DNA of 58,529 nucleotides, from assembly GCA_028279425.1 (NCBI GenBank), contig JANQNV010000167.1, positions 1 to 58,529 on the forward strand, read 5' to 3'. Positions 7,848-17,118 of this stretch are shown piece after piece; position 1 is the first letter of the stretch; each line of letters begins with the position of its first letter. Under the pieces are notes generated by a model. The model had not been told where the DNA came from, ran no database searches, and saw only the letters and a list, made by a program, of their open reading frames with translations. This DNA is from Longimicrobiales bacterium. GTDB taxonomy: Bacteria > Gemmatimonadota > Gemmatimonadetes > Longimicrobiales > Gaopeijiaceae. Position numbers and translations under genes: made by a program.

Positions 7848-9917
7848 GTGACCGTTTCTTCGCCCGGACCCTCCGACGACGGCGTCGCAGCCTTTCCGCG
7901 CGACGTCGCCGAGTTTCTGTTGGAGCTGTCCATCGGCATCCACCGTCACGCGATGTATCCCCCGGAGCACCCGTCGCTCCAGCCCGTCGCCGAGTCGGTG
8001 CTTCAGCGGCTCGAGCCCGTGCTGGCGGAGCGTCACCTGGTGCGGATCGGCGTCCTGCGCGAGAGCTTCGTCATGTCGGATGCAGGGACCGACGTCGAGT
8101 CGGATCGCCGGCACCCCGTCCTTCGTGAGTTGGCGGCGCGCTTCCACAGCCACGAGGTGGCCGCGGTGTCGTTCGGTGAAGGGGTCGCGGCCGGCGAGAT
8201 CAAGGACTTCCTCGCACGCGTGGCACCCGAGGTGGATCGGGGCGCCTGGCCCCTCGGGCAGCGCCAACGAGCGGGGGCCGTATCGTGGCGCCACATCCTG
8301 ATCGAGCCGCTGGCCTACGACGAGCTGACCCTCGACGCGGGGCGCACCTCCGACGAGGAAGCGAACGTCGACGAATTGTGGCGGGCCCTCGTGCGTTCTG
8401 CGGGGAGCCATCTCGATCCCCAGAAGCCCGGGGTGTCCGGTCGTCTCGCGACCGCCCTGAAGGCCCAGGCCGACGACGCCCTTCAGGTGCGATTGGTGGG
8501 GGGCTACCTCGCCCCGCTGGTCGACGCGCTCGCCGAAGTGGAGCCCGGACGACTGCACGGAATCCGGCGGGGTCTCGCGGACTTCATCGGCTCGCTCGAC
8601 CCTCGCACTCGCGCGGCCCTGTTGCGAGAGGGTGGCGACATGCGGTGGCGACGTGGACTCGTGACGTCGGCGAGCCACGCACTCGATCGGGAGGCCGTGC
8701 TCCAGCTGCTCGACTCGGCGGCGGAGGCGTCTGGACAGACGATCTCCACTTCGATGACCCGACTCCTCACCAAGCTCGCCACGCACAAGGGGGGCGGCGA
8801 GGGAGAGAACCGTGCCGACGGAGCGCTGCGCGAGAACATTCGCGCACTGTTGGACGACTGGACGCTCGAGGATCCCAATCCCGACGCGTACAGCCGCATG
8901 TTGGATCGGATGGCGCGCGTGGCTCCGGAAGGGGATGGCGACGGTGACCCCTCGGCCCTGCTCGAGATTGCGGAGCGCGTCGTCATCATCGGCCTCGAAA
9001 TCGACGAGTGGTCGTCGAGCGGCGATCGGGCGCTCGTGACGCTTCTCGATGCGGGCCGCCTCTCCTTCGTCTTCGAGGTCGCCGATCAGGTGCCGCGCAA
9101 CGACGCCACCGATCGCTTGCTGGAGACACTCCGCAGGCCCGCCCTCGTGCGGAGGGCCGTGGGGAGCCACACGGTCGAGCCGGCGGCACTGAAGCGCCTG
9201 GCGCGCTCGACCGGTCACGCAGCGATTCCGCCGTTGGTCGACGGACTCATCGCCTCACAGAACAGGGCGGCGCGCAAGGCGATTTTCGACACGATCGTGC
9301 TCTTCGGCGACGCGCTCGTCCCGGAGGTGAAGGCGCGGCTGCCCAGCCCGTACTGGTACGTGACGCGCAACCTGCTCAACCTGCTCGCCTCCGTGCCCGG
9401 CGACGCGGCCGTCGACGCCATGCCGTTTCTCGACGATAGCGACCCGCGGGTGCGACGTGCTGCGCTCTCGTTGGCGCTGCGGTCGTCGGAGCAGACCGAA
9501 GAGGCACTCGTTCGCGCCCTCGGCGACCGGGACGAGCGTCTGGTGGAACGCGCGCTGATCCGCTTCCGGGGGGCCCCCACACCGGAGGTGCTCCGGACGG
9601 TGGTGACCCGCGTCATGCTGGCCGAACGCAGCCCCGATCTTCGGGTTCTTGCGATTCGCGCGCTGACCGGGCAGCACTCGCCCATGGTGCGCGAGTCGCT
9701 CCTGGAGGTGGTCGTACAGGGCTTCCGCCGGGCCGACCTGGAGGTCGCGGGACACGCCTCCGTCGTGGCGGCCGCGCTCGACGAGTTGAAGCTCGGGTGG
9801 CCGCAGGCCCCGGACGTGCGCGACCTCCTCGAGCAAGCTGCGGCTTCCACGTCTCCGGTCCTCCGGGCGCTCGTGTCCCGGCGGGCGACGCGGCAGGGGG
9901 GCTCGGCCCATGCGTGA
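7848..9917 (+). CDS. HEAT-repeat-containing protein of unknown function
   Basis: 689 aa from GTG 7848; the frame is open further upstream but that part lies over the presumed promoter and is low-complexity. The N-terminal 100 residues (FLLELSIGIHRHAMYPPEHPSLQPVAESV) resemble the N-terminus of the adjacent HD-GYP protein (AAFGTYSAGHPSRDRALDDL), so both share a helical module with an HPS motif. The second half consists of alpha-helical HEAT-like repeats, e.g. PFLDDSDPRVRRAALSLAL and ALGDRDERLVERALIRF. It overlaps the downstream HD-GYP gene by 8 bp, implying translational coupling and probably a partner scaffold role in cyclic-di-GMP signalling. No catalytic motif was seen. Confidence 0.8.
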   Translation: MTVSSPGPSDDGVAAFPRDVAEFLLELSIGIHRHAMYPPEHPSLQPVAESVLQRLEPVLAERHLVRIGVLRESFVMSDAGTDVESDRRHPVLRELAARFHSHEVAAVSFGEGVAAGEIKDFLARVAPEVDRGAWPLGQRQRAGAVSWRHILIEPLAYDELTLDAGRTSDEEANVDELWRALVRSAGSHLDPQKPGVSGRLATALKAQADDALQVRLVGGYLAPLVDALAEVEPGRLHGIRRGLADFIGSLDPRTRAALLREGGDMRWRRGLVTSASHALDREAVLQLLDSAAEASGQTISTSMTRLLTKLATHKGGGEGENRADGALRENIRALLDDWTLEDPNPDAYSRMLDRMARVAPEGDGDGDPSALLEIAERVVIIGLEIDEWSSSGDRALVTLLDAGRLSFVFEVADQVPRNDATDRLLETLRRPALVRRAVGSHTVEPAALKRLARSTGHAAIPPLVDGLIASQNRAARKAIFDTIVLFGDALVPEVKARLPSPYWYVTRNLLNLLASVPGDAAVDAMPFLDDSDPRVRRAALSLALRSSEQTEEALVRALGDRDERLVERALIRFRGAPTPEVLRTVVTRVMLAERSPDLRVLAIRALTGQHSPMVRESLLEVVVQGFRRADLEVAGHASVVAAALDELKLGWPQAPDVRDLLEQAAASTSPVLRALVSRRATRQGGSAHA

Positions 9918-11115
9918 GGCGCGTGAGGCCCTGCGCGCTCTGGGTCGGGCCATGGCCGCGTTCGGTACGTACTCGGCCGGGCATCCCTCGAGGGATCGGG
10001 CTCTCGATGATCTGTTCGAGTCGCTGGCCCGGCTTCAGGAAGACACGCCGAAGCCGGCGTACTCGTTCATCGAAGGCGAGATCATCTTCGGGGCCCAGCC
10101 GCTCCGTGGCGAAGGGGATTGGCCCTGGGCCCCCCGCCTGGAGGCCGTCGGTGTGCAGCGGGTCGAATTCGTCTCCGCCGTCGACCGGGACGATGTCGCC
10201 GCCTTCGTGGGGGAGCTGTCCTGGCGACTCCGCCGCGGCCGCGACGACGCCGAGGAACTCCGGACCCCGCCGCCCACGGGGATTCGCTACGGGCTCGTCT
10301 TCGTTGAAGGCGAACATGATGGGGCCGGGTCGGGCGAAGCGGAATCACCGGGGATCCGGCCCATCGACCTCCGCCCCGAGGTCGAAGCCGTCGCCTGGAT
10401 CGAAGAGGAGTTGCGCGGAGGAGCTCGCCTGCACCTCGCCGAGGCCGAGACGGTGATCTCGACTCTTACGCAGGCCATGCACGGGCAGGAGGCGATGCTT
10501 CTCCCGCTGGTCCGACTGAAGGAATTCGATCAGTACACGACCACCCATACCCTGAACGTCAGCGTGCTTGTGATGGCGCTCGCCAGTGAACTGGAGCTGT
10601 CGGCGGCGCAGGTTCGAGAGCTCGGGATCGCCGCGCTCCTTCACGACATCGGGAAGATTCGTATCCCGACCGGGGTGCTCAACAAGCCGGGGGCCCTGAC
10701 CGACGACGAGCGGAAACTGATCCAGGACCACACCGTCGAGGGCGCCCGCCTGCTTCTCGAACAGGACGCCGATCTCGACCTGGCCGCGATCGTCGCGTAC
10801 GAACACCATCGCCGGGTCGACGGGGGAGGGTATCCGGAGATGCGGGTGGGGCGCCGGTGCCACGACGCGAGCGATCTCCTGCACGTGTGCGACGTATACG
10901 ACGCACTCCGTACCCACCGCCCCTATCGCGACGGCTGGTCTCACGAACGGGTGATGTCGTATCTCGCCGAGGAGGCCGGCACCGAGTTCCGCGAAGACAT
11001 GGTGACGGCCTTCACACGGATGATGTCGAAGTGGTCGGAGGCGCCCACCAAGCTCGAGGGTGCGTCGCCCTCGGACCCCGTCTCGACCCCCGACGTCAGC
11101 TCCCCGCCCGGCTGA
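9910..11115 (+). CDS. HD-GYP domain cyclic-di-GMP phosphodiesterase
   Basis: 401 aa. The N-terminal about 180 residues are helical and related to the start of the preceding HEAT protein (TYSAGHPSRDRALDDLF). The C-terminal HD-GYP domain carries all expected metal and substrate motifs: THTLNVSVLVMALASEL, LLHDIGKIRIP, NKPGALTDDE, DHTVEGARLL, EHHRRVDGGGYP and CDVYDALRTHRPYR. It should hydrolyse c-di-GMP in the cytoplasm. The start ATG lies inside the last codons of the upstream gene. Its 3' end overlaps the convergent aminotransferase gene by 20 bp. Confidence 0.9.
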   Translation: MREAREALRALGRAMAAFGTYSAGHPSRDRALDDLFESLARLQEDTPKPAYSFIEGEIIFGAQPLRGEGDWPWAPRLEAVGVQRVEFVSAVDRDDVAAFVGELSWRLRRGRDDAEELRTPPPTGIRYGLVFVEGEHDGAGSGEAESPGIRPIDLRPEVEAVAWIEEELRGGARLHLAEAETVISTLTQAMHGQEAMLLPLVRLKEFDQYTTTHTLNVSVLVMALASELELSAAQVRELGIAALLHDIGKIRIPTGVLNKPGALTDDERKLIQDHTVEGARLLLEQDADLDLAAIVAYEHHRRVDGGGYPEMRVGRRCHDASDLLHVCDVYDALRTHRPYRDGWSHERVMSYLAEEAGTEFREDMVTAFTRMMSKWSEAPTKLEGASPSDPVSTPDVSSPPG

Positions 11116-12271
11116 AGCGCTCGAGCCGCTCGACGGCCTCGTGAAGCGTCTCGAGCTTCTTGCAGAAGGCGAACCGTACGAGGTGCCGCCCGAGCTCCGG
11201 CTCCGAGAAGAAGCTCGACCCGGGGACGGGAGCCACCCCGGCGACCCGAGCCAGGGTGCGGCTGAAGGTGACGTCGTCCTGCCCCTCGGCGAGCGAGGAG
11301 ATGTCGGCCATGACGTAGTAGGCTCCCTCGGGGGCTCGGCAGTTGAAGCCGGCCTTCTGCAAGCCGGGGACGAGTAGGTCACGTCGCTCCCCGTATTCGG
11401 CGCGGAGGCCCTCGTAGTAGCCGTCGTCGAACGTCTCCATCGCGTGGGCCACGGCATCCTGGAGGGGGGCGGGTGCGCCGACGGTCAGGAAGTCGTGCAC
11501 CTTCCGGATCGCGTCGGTGAGATCGGGCGGTGCAACGATGGTCCCCACCCGCCAGCCCGTGACCGCGAACGTCTTCGACGCCCCGCTGACCGTGATCGTG
11601 CGGTCGCGCATCCCCGACAGGGTGGCGAGCGGGATGTGGCGGCCCTCGTACGTGATGTACTCGTAGATCTCGTCCGTGATCGCGATGAGGTCGTGCGTGC
11701 GACACAACCGCGCGATGCTCTCGAGTTCGGCCCGGTTGAAGACGCGGCCGGTCGGATTGTTGGGACTGTTGATCACGATGGCCCGTGTGCGACGCGAGAC
11801 GCGATGCGCGAAGGCGTCGGCGTCGAACTGCAGATCCGGCTCCGTGAGCGGGACGAACACCGGCGTTGCGCCTGCGAGCACTGCGTCGGGCCCGTAGTTC
11901 TCGTAGAACGGCTCCGGGATGAGCACCTCGTCGCCGGGATCGAAGAGGGCGAGGAAGATCGCGGCCATCGCCTCGGTCGCCCCGCAGGTCACGACGACCT
12001 CGCGATCCGGGTCCACCTCCATCCGATACGCGTCGCGGTAGCGCCGCGACAGGGCAGCGCGGAGTCGAGGAGTACCCCAGGTGATCGCGTACTGGTTGTG
12101 GTCGGCCTGCACGGCGCGACACGCCGCTTCCTTCAGTGCGTCGGGGGCCGGGAAGTCCGGAAAACCCTGGGCGAGATTCACGGCGTCGTGCTCCCGCGCG
12201 ACTCTCGTCATCTCCCGGATGACGGATTCCGAGAAGGTGGACGACCGCTGAGAGGTGCGCTGAATGGCCAT
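11096..12271 (-). CDS. PLP-dependent aminotransferase, class I/II (kynurenine/methionine aminotransferase-like)
   Basis: 391 aa from ATG 12271. Fold-type I aspartate-aminotransferase-family protein: VNLAQGFPDFPAPDAL (the NLxxGxPD opening), VTCGATEAMAAIFLAL, INSPNNPTGRVF, DEIYEYITYEGR, and the PLP lysine in SGASKTFAVTGWRVG; the final Arg for carboxylate binding lies in LVRFAFCKK. NLAQGFPDF plus the SGASKTF lysine motif resembles kynurenine aminotransferase/glutamine transaminase K and YbdL-type methionine aminotransferases. The exact substrate is not determinable. It stands alone on the minus strand between convergent HD-GYP and divergent barrel-protein genes. Confidence 0.87.
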   Translation of the reverse strand: MAIQRTSQRSSTFSESVIREMTRVAREHDAVNLAQGFPDFPAPDALKEAACRAVQADHNQYAITWGTPRLRAALSRRYRDAYRMEVDPDREVVVTCGATEAMAAIFLALFDPGDEVLIPEPFYENYGPDAVLAGATPVFVPLTEPDLQFDADAFAHRVSRRTRAIVINSPNNPTGRVFNRAELESIARLCRTHDLIAITDEIYEYITYEGRHIPLATLSGMRDRTITVSGASKTFAVTGWRVGTIVAPPDLTDAIRKVHDFLTVGAPAPLQDAVAHAMETFDDGYYEGLRAEYGERRDLLVPGLQKAGFNCRAPEGAYYVMADISSLAEGQDDVTFSRTLARVAGVAPVPGSSFFSEPELGRHLVRFAFCKKLETLHEAVERLERFSRAGS

Positions 12272-12393
12272 ACGGAGAGGGGTGGAGGGAGGGAGGACTC
12301 CGAGAGTCTGCCGCTCCCCCCCGCCGGGGGCAACCGGCGAGGGTGGTGTCGGCTCGCCGGCCGCGCACGAGTGGCAGGGATCGGTTCGCCCCG

Positions 12394-12399
12394 TATACC
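12394..12399 (+). promoter_or_regulatory. -10-like TATACC, 8 nt before ATG
   Basis: TATACC followed by 8 nt and the ATG at 12408. That spacing would place transcription initiation at or next to the start codon (leaderless mRNA). No Shine-Dalgarno is present. The same layout, TGTACC plus 8 nt, precedes rpiA. Confidence 0.45.
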
Positions 12400-12407
12400 T
12401 TCCCGAC

Positions 12408-13013
12408 ATGTTGCCCTCCTGGTCTCGTCTGCGAGCATGCCGCCCCCTCTGGCCGAGCCCCCCCGTGGTGGCCGCGACGTGCGTGATGCTCGCGCTCCTG
12501 GCCGGGCCCATCGCCGGGCAGGGGGTGCTCGTCGTGGAGGGACGCGCGGGCTGGGCGCTCCCACGGGGCGCATTCGATCGGCCGCTCCCGGATACGGAGC
12601 TGGCGGCGGGTCCGGGCACGGGTGTGCACTTCGCGCTGCGCCGGGGATCGAGGGTGTACGTCTACCTCGGCTTCTCTCAGCTGCGCTTCGACTGCGCGGG
12701 TGCGGCGTGCCGGGGCTCCTGGATCTCTACGCAGTGGGACTCGGGAGTCCGGGTCGACCTCCGCACCCGTGGAGTGGTGCCGTGGATCCGGGTCGGCGTC
12801 GTGAGCCCCAGCGTCGAACACGTACCGGGTGAGCGGGGCGGGGCCCGGGGATGGGGGGGCGAGGCAGGTGGAGGCGTGCGGGTTCCGATGACCGAGCGGC
12901 TGTCGCTGAGTCCCGGGATACGGTTCGGGGTCGCCGATGTGTCACGCGACGAGCGAGACGATGTGTCCATGCGGTTCGTCGTGGCCGACCTCGGCCTCGT
13001 GGTGGCGTTTTGA
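12408..13013 (+). CDS. Outer-membrane beta-barrel-like secreted protein
   Basis: 201 aa. A signal peptide with a long n-region (MLPSWSRLRACRPLW, hydrophobic VVAATCVMLALLAG, cleavage near GPIAGQG) is followed by alternating beta-strand patterns: VLVVEGRAGWALPRGAF, VHFALRRGSRVYVYLGFS, SGVRVDLRTRGVVPWIRVGVV, RFVVADLGLVVAF. The protein ends with an aromatic residue (Phe), as outer-membrane barrels do. It has two Cys in a short loop (DCAGAACRG). It overlaps the next start by one base (TGATG at 13011-13015), so the two are an operon. Function otherwise unknown. Confidence 0.75.
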   Translation: MLPSWSRLRACRPLWPSPPVVAATCVMLALLAGPIAGQGVLVVEGRAGWALPRGAFDRPLPDTELAAGPGTGVHFALRRGSRVYVYLGFSQLRFDCAGAACRGSWISTQWDSGVRVDLRTRGVVPWIRVGVVSPSVEHVPGERGGARGWGGEAGGGVRVPMTERLSLSPGIRFGVADVSRDERDDVSMRFVVADLGLVVAF

Positions 13014-14965
13014 TGTGGTGGAGCCGGAAGGTGCGTAAGGGGCTCGGCGCGTCGGTGGGTGGCGTCCTGTTCTGTCTGGTCGCCGGGGCGTTTCTCACCC
13101 CGCTGCGGGCGGAGGTGGTCCGGGTCGTCGTGGATCGCCGCGAGGCGTTGCTCGACGGTCGCCCCTTCGGTGAGGCCGGCGCCTACGAAAAGCTGACCGG
13201 TCGTATCCTGTTCGCCTTCGACCCGGCCGACCCCGCCAACGCCCGGGTGGTCGACCTCGACCTGGCGCCGCGCAACGCGGAGGGCAAGGTGGAGGTGTGG
13301 GCCGCCTTCGTGGTACTCCAGCCCGTCGAGCCGGGGCGTCGGCGCGGTGTGGCCTGGGTCGACATCGCCGAGGGTGGGGTGGGGCGGTCGCTCGAGCTTC
13401 TCGGGGGTGCGGCGGAGCGCACGGCCGACCCGACCGAGGAGCGCCACGTGGGGGACGGGCTGATCCTCGACGAAGGTGTCACGCTCGTGTGGGTGGGCTG
13501 GGAGGCCGCCACACCCGCGGTATCGGGAGGGTTGAGTCTCCCGGTCCCCACCGCGAGGGAGGCCGACGGAGGCCCGGTCGTCGGCTGGGTTCGGGTGGCC
13601 TGGCAGGTCGAGGAGGCGCAGGAAGAACTCGCGCTCGCATCACCGGAGCAGGCCCCGTATCCCGTCGCGGTACCGGATGCCCCCGTCCACACGCTGACCG
13701 TGCGGGACGCTTCGACGGGAGCGCCGGACACGATCCCCAGCGACCAGTGGGAGTTCGTGGTCGCACCGGATGGACCGGCGGCGGGCCTCCCCGGTGGGAT
13801 CCGGCTCGCCGAGGGCTTCGAAGCGGGGCGGCTCTACGAGCTGGTGTATCGTGCCGAGGACCCTCGGGTGACCGGGTTGGGTTTCCTGGTCGTGCGCGAC
13901 GTCGCGGCGTACTCCCGCTACGACCTGAGGAGTGAGTTTCCCACCGACGCGGCCGTGGCCTTCGGCGTCGACGGTGGCGCTCGGTTCCTGCGGGACTTCG
14001 TGCGCGAGGGCTTCAACGTCGACGAAACGGGTCGAGGCGTGTTCGATGCGGTGTGGACGCACGGGGCGGGTGCACGCGGCTATGGGTACAACGTGCGCTT
14101 CGGCCCCTCGCCTCGGGGTGTGGACCACCACCGGGCGCTGTTTCAGCCGGATGCCGTCTTCCCCTTCAGCATCCAGGAGCAGGCCGATCCCGTGACGGGG
14201 CGGACCGAAGGGTTGATCGATCGCCTGCCGTCGACCGCGACCCCGCGTACGATCGCCACCCTGACCGATGCCGACTATTGGCGGCATGGCGCTGCTCTGA
14301 CCCACACTTCGGTCGACGGTCTGCGCGATCTCGACACCGATTCACTTCACCGGGTCTACGCTCTGGGCGTCGGGCGAGGTCACGCGGAGGGCTCGGGAGA
14401 AGCCGCGCGCGCTCTCCGAGCCGTCGCCATCGCCGTCAACGCCTGGGTGGCCGACGACGCGGCGCCCCCGCCGTCGCGCGTACCGCGCATCGCCGACGGG
14501 ACGCTCGTGCCCGTGGAGGCGATGGCTCCCCGTGCGGGTGGGGAGATCGCAGGACGAGGGGAGGGACGCTTCCATCGCCTCGACTTCGGGGAGCGCTTCC
14601 AGAGCGACGGCATCACCGACCGGCAGCCCCCGGGGATCGGCCCTCCGTACCCGTTTCTGGTGCCCCAGGTTGATCGCGTCGGCAATCCCCTCGGCGGTGT
14701 TCGGCCCGTGTCGGCGCGCGTTCCGCTCGCTACTCGGCGTCTCGACGCGGAGGCACTCGCGCTCCCCCTCGACGAGGAGTCGGCCCGTGCCACGGGCGAC
14801 GATCGGCCGAGTATCGAAGCGTTGTACGGAAGTGAGGCCGGCTACCTCGCCCGGGTTCGTTCCGCCCTCGAGGCGATGATCGGGGAGCGGTTCCTGCTGG
14901 AACGCGACCGCGAGGCCGTGATCGCCGAGGCGCGGGACGCGTGGCAGTGGCTGATCAGCCGTTAG
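13013..14965 (+). CDS. Secreted alpha/beta hydrolase-domain protein (Abhydrolase_10 type)
   Basis: 650 aa. Start ATG overlaps the preceding stop. Signal peptide: basic MWWSRKVRKG, hydrophobic VGGVLFCLVAGAFL, cleavage near PLRA. The mature protein starts VVRVVVDRREALLDGRPFGEAGAYEKLTGRILFAFDP, the typical opening of the large exported proteins annotated as alpha/beta hydrolase domain-containing, which are common in Gemmatimonadota and some Proteobacteria. Other conserved parts include LGFLVVRDVAAYSRYDL, GVDGGARFLRDFVREGFN, FDAVWTHGAGA, and FPFSIQEQADPVTGRTEGL. I see no certain catalytic triad, so enzymatic activity is not established. Confidence 0.8.
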   Translation: MWWSRKVRKGLGASVGGVLFCLVAGAFLTPLRAEVVRVVVDRREALLDGRPFGEAGAYEKLTGRILFAFDPADPANARVVDLDLAPRNAEGKVEVWAAFVVLQPVEPGRRRGVAWVDIAEGGVGRSLELLGGAAERTADPTEERHVGDGLILDEGVTLVWVGWEAATPAVSGGLSLPVPTAREADGGPVVGWVRVAWQVEEAQEELALASPEQAPYPVAVPDAPVHTLTVRDASTGAPDTIPSDQWEFVVAPDGPAAGLPGGIRLAEGFEAGRLYELVYRAEDPRVTGLGFLVVRDVAAYSRYDLRSEFPTDAAVAFGVDGGARFLRDFVREGFNVDETGRGVFDAVWTHGAGARGYGYNVRFGPSPRGVDHHRALFQPDAVFPFSIQEQADPVTGRTEGLIDRLPSTATPRTIATLTDADYWRHGAALTHTSVDGLRDLDTDSLHRVYALGVGRGHAEGSGEAARALRAVAIAVNAWVADDAAPPPSRVPRIADGTLVPVEAMAPRAGGEIAGRGEGRFHRLDFGERFQSDGITDRQPPGIGPPYPFLVPQVDRVGNPLGGVRPVSARVPLATRRLDAEALALPLDEESARATGDDRPSIEALYGSEAGYLARVRSALEAMIGERFLLERDREAVIAEARDAWQWLISR

Positions 14966-14975
14966 GCCTCCGCCT

Positions 14976-16997
14976 TCACCAGCCGTCGAGAGGCGTCGTC
15001 GGCTCGGCGTCGTCGCGGGCGGCCGAGGCGTGGATGGGTCGAAAGTCGTCGAGGTGATCGAGCACGAGGTCGGTGAGCGTCGGGTCGAAGCGCCGCCCTC
15101 TGTGGTCGCGCAGGTAGGCCTCCACCTCGCTCCACGGGAGAGCCGGTCGGAAGGCGCGGTCGTGCGACATCGCATGGATGACGTCGGCGAGGGCCACGAC
15201 CCGAGCGGCGAAGGGGATCTCCTCGCCGACGAGCCCGTCGGGGTACCCCGTGCCGTCCCACCACTCGTGATGCCAGGCGACCCCGTCGAGGACCACCCCG
15301 TCGTCCATGAGCGGTTCGAGGATGCGTCGGCCGGTCCGGGCGTGGGCGCGCACGATGGCGTGTTCTTCGTCGGACAGCGCGCCTGCCTTGTTCAGAATCT
15401 GGTCGGGGACCCCGATCTTGCCCACGTCGCGCAGCTCACAGGCGAGGCGCAGGAGATCCGGGTCGACCGCCGGCGCGCCCCCGGCCGCGTGCAGCTCGAG
15501 CAGTCGGATGGCGAGCGCGGCGACCTGACGCCCCTGACCGCGGATGTAGGGATCGCGAGCCTCGACGGCAGCGACCACGGCGCGCGCACTTCGGAGAATC
15601 GCGTCGCGCGTCGCCGATTCGCGGTGGCGACCTTCGGCGCTGAGGGGGCGAGCGTCGATCGCGCGTTCCAGCGCCGCCGCACGCTCCTGCATCATCTGCG
15701 AGAGATGCGCGCGGAGTTGCCCCGGGTCGAGCGGCTTGAAGAGCGTCCGATCGGCGCCCGCGTGAACGGCGTCGGCCGTCACGCGTGCGTCCTGCAGCGG
15801 GGTGAGGGCGAGGATCTGCAATCGCGGCCAACGTCCCCGAGCGATGCGAACGACCTCCTGGGCGGAGCCGTCCGGGAGGTGCATGTCGGCGGCGAGGAGG
15901 TCGAAGTCACGTGTGAGGCAGCGCATCGCCATGGCGGCCGACCGAGCCGTAACGACTTCGAGACCGAGGCCCGTCGCCATGGCCCCGATGACCTCGATGG
16001 CCTCGGCGTCGTGGTCGACCAGCAGCATGGAGCCGACCGGCTCGCCCTCGGGCTGTCGGCGCTCGGTGACCGCGTCGAGTCCGTCGCCGTCGGGAACCCA
16101 CGGGCGCCCGCGTGATGCCGCCGCGCCGTCGGGGGGTGTCTCGGGGAGGCCCCCCGACACCTTCACCTGATTTCGGCCCGCGCGCTTGGCTTCGTACAGC
16201 GCCGCGTCGGCGGCTCGCAGGAGCGCGGCGCCGTCGTCCACCCCCTCGTCGTAGACCGCGACCCCTGCGCTGACCGTCAGCGGGGGGTCTCCCAGTCTCT
16301 CCTCCAGCAGGGCCTCTCGCACCCGGTTCGCGAAGATCGCCGCTCCCTGCGGGTTCGAGCCCGCGAGGACGGCGAGGAACTCCTCGCCTCCGTAGCGCGC
16401 CGCGAGGTTCATGCGGCGGGTGTTGGCCTTGAGTACGGTCCCGAACATGCGCAGCGCCTCGTCGCCCGCGCTGTGCCCGTGACGGTCGTTGTACCCCTTG
16501 AAGTCGTCGAGGTCGAACAGCACGACGGCAACCGTGCGCCCCCGCTGGGCCGCCGCGAACTCGTCGCGAAGGAAGATGTCGGCGTGACGCCGGTTGGGCA
16601 GCCCCGTGAGGAGGTCGGTGAAGGCCATGTCTGCGGCCTCCTCGCGGTCGCGGTGCAGCTGTTCGGCCAGCCAGCCGAGCGCGAGGCTGATGAGGAGGTA
16701 GACGGCGACGACCCCGAGCAGCAGATCGGGTGGGGGACGACCGACCCACGCGGCGGCGGCCTGGGTCAGCGAAAGGGTCGCCATGCCGAGGGCCAGCGAT
16801 GTCGCAACCCCCCGCCAGCCCCGGTAGTAGGCCAGGAGAAATGCGGGGAGGAGCGCCGTCAGCCACAGGAGGGCCGAGTAGCTTCCGAGACTTTCCGGCG
16901 CGAAGAACGCCGCGGCGACGGGGGCGGCCAGGGCCGCCAGAGAGAAGAGCAGGGCTCGCCGGGGGACCTGGACCTCGCGCGATGGAACGAAGGTCAT
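14976..16997 (-). CDS. Hybrid GGDEF - receiver - degenerate HD-GYP signalling protein
   Basis: 673 aa from ATG 16997. Residues 10-115: several membrane helices. About 120-280: GGDEF domain with an intact active site RYGGEEF (about 201-207) but the inhibitory-site RxxD reads RRMN. About 322-435: receiver with Asp371 (AADMHLPDG) and Lys421 (LFKPLD). About 465-650: HD-GYP-like domain that keeps HHEWWDGTGYP but has lost metal ligands: the first His is Gln (YIRGQGRQV), the HD pair is RD (ELRDVGKIG), and the DAM motif reads HAM (ADVIHAM). So it probably makes c-di-GMP through GGDEF and uses the HD-GYP as a sensor or protein-interaction module. Convergent with the hydrolase gene, 10 bp apart. Confidence 0.88.
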   Translation of the reverse strand: MTFVPSREVQVPRRALLFSLAALAAPVAAAFFAPESLGSYSALLWLTALLPAFLLAYYRGWRGVATSLALGMATLSLTQAAAAWVGRPPPDLLLGVVAVYLLISLALGWLAEQLHRDREEAADMAFTDLLTGLPNRRHADIFLRDEFAAAQRGRTVAVVLFDLDDFKGYNDRHGHSAGDEALRMFGTVLKANTRRMNLAARYGGEEFLAVLAGSNPQGAAIFANRVREALLEERLGDPPLTVSAGVAVYDEGVDDGAALLRAADAALYEAKRAGRNQVKVSGGLPETPPDGAAASRGRPWVPDGDGLDAVTERRQPEGEPVGSMLLVDHDAEAIEVIGAMATGLGLEVVTARSAAMAMRCLTRDFDLLAADMHLPDGSAQEVVRIARGRWPRLQILALTPLQDARVTADAVHAGADRTLFKPLDPGQLRAHLSQMMQERAAALERAIDARPLSAEGRHRESATRDAILRSARAVVAAVEARDPYIRGQGRQVAALAIRLLELHAAGGAPAVDPDLLRLACELRDVGKIGVPDQILNKAGALSDEEHAIVRAHARTGRRILEPLMDDGVVLDGVAWHHEWWDGTGYPDGLVGEEIPFAARVVALADVIHAMSHDRAFRPALPWSEVEAYLRDHRGRRFDPTLTDLVLDHLDDFRPIHASAARDDAEPTTPLDGW

Positions 16998-17107
16998 GCG
17001 TTGAAGGTGTCGCGGCGCGAAGTGGAGGGTCAAGCGCGCCCGGACGCATGGCGCCCGGTTGGGACCGAACCTACGTTGAGCCGCCCCGAAAGCCCGATTC
17101 CCCGAAG

Positions 17108-17113
17108 TGTACC
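17108..17113 (+). promoter_or_regulatory. -10-like TGTACC, 5 nt before ATG
   Basis: TGTACC is followed by CCACC and the ATG at 17119, giving a leaderless-type spacing. It lies in the 121-bp divergent gap to the GGDEF-REC-HD-GYP gene. No Shine-Dalgarno precedes the ATG. Confidence 0.35.
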
Positions 17114-17118
17114 CCACC

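Noticed and set aside
11096-12271. Aminotransferase as the missing EgtE
   Set aside because: It is a kynurenine/methionine-aminotransferase-type class I/II enzyme, 16 kb from the egt genes, and lacks resemblance to the EgtE C-S lyase group.
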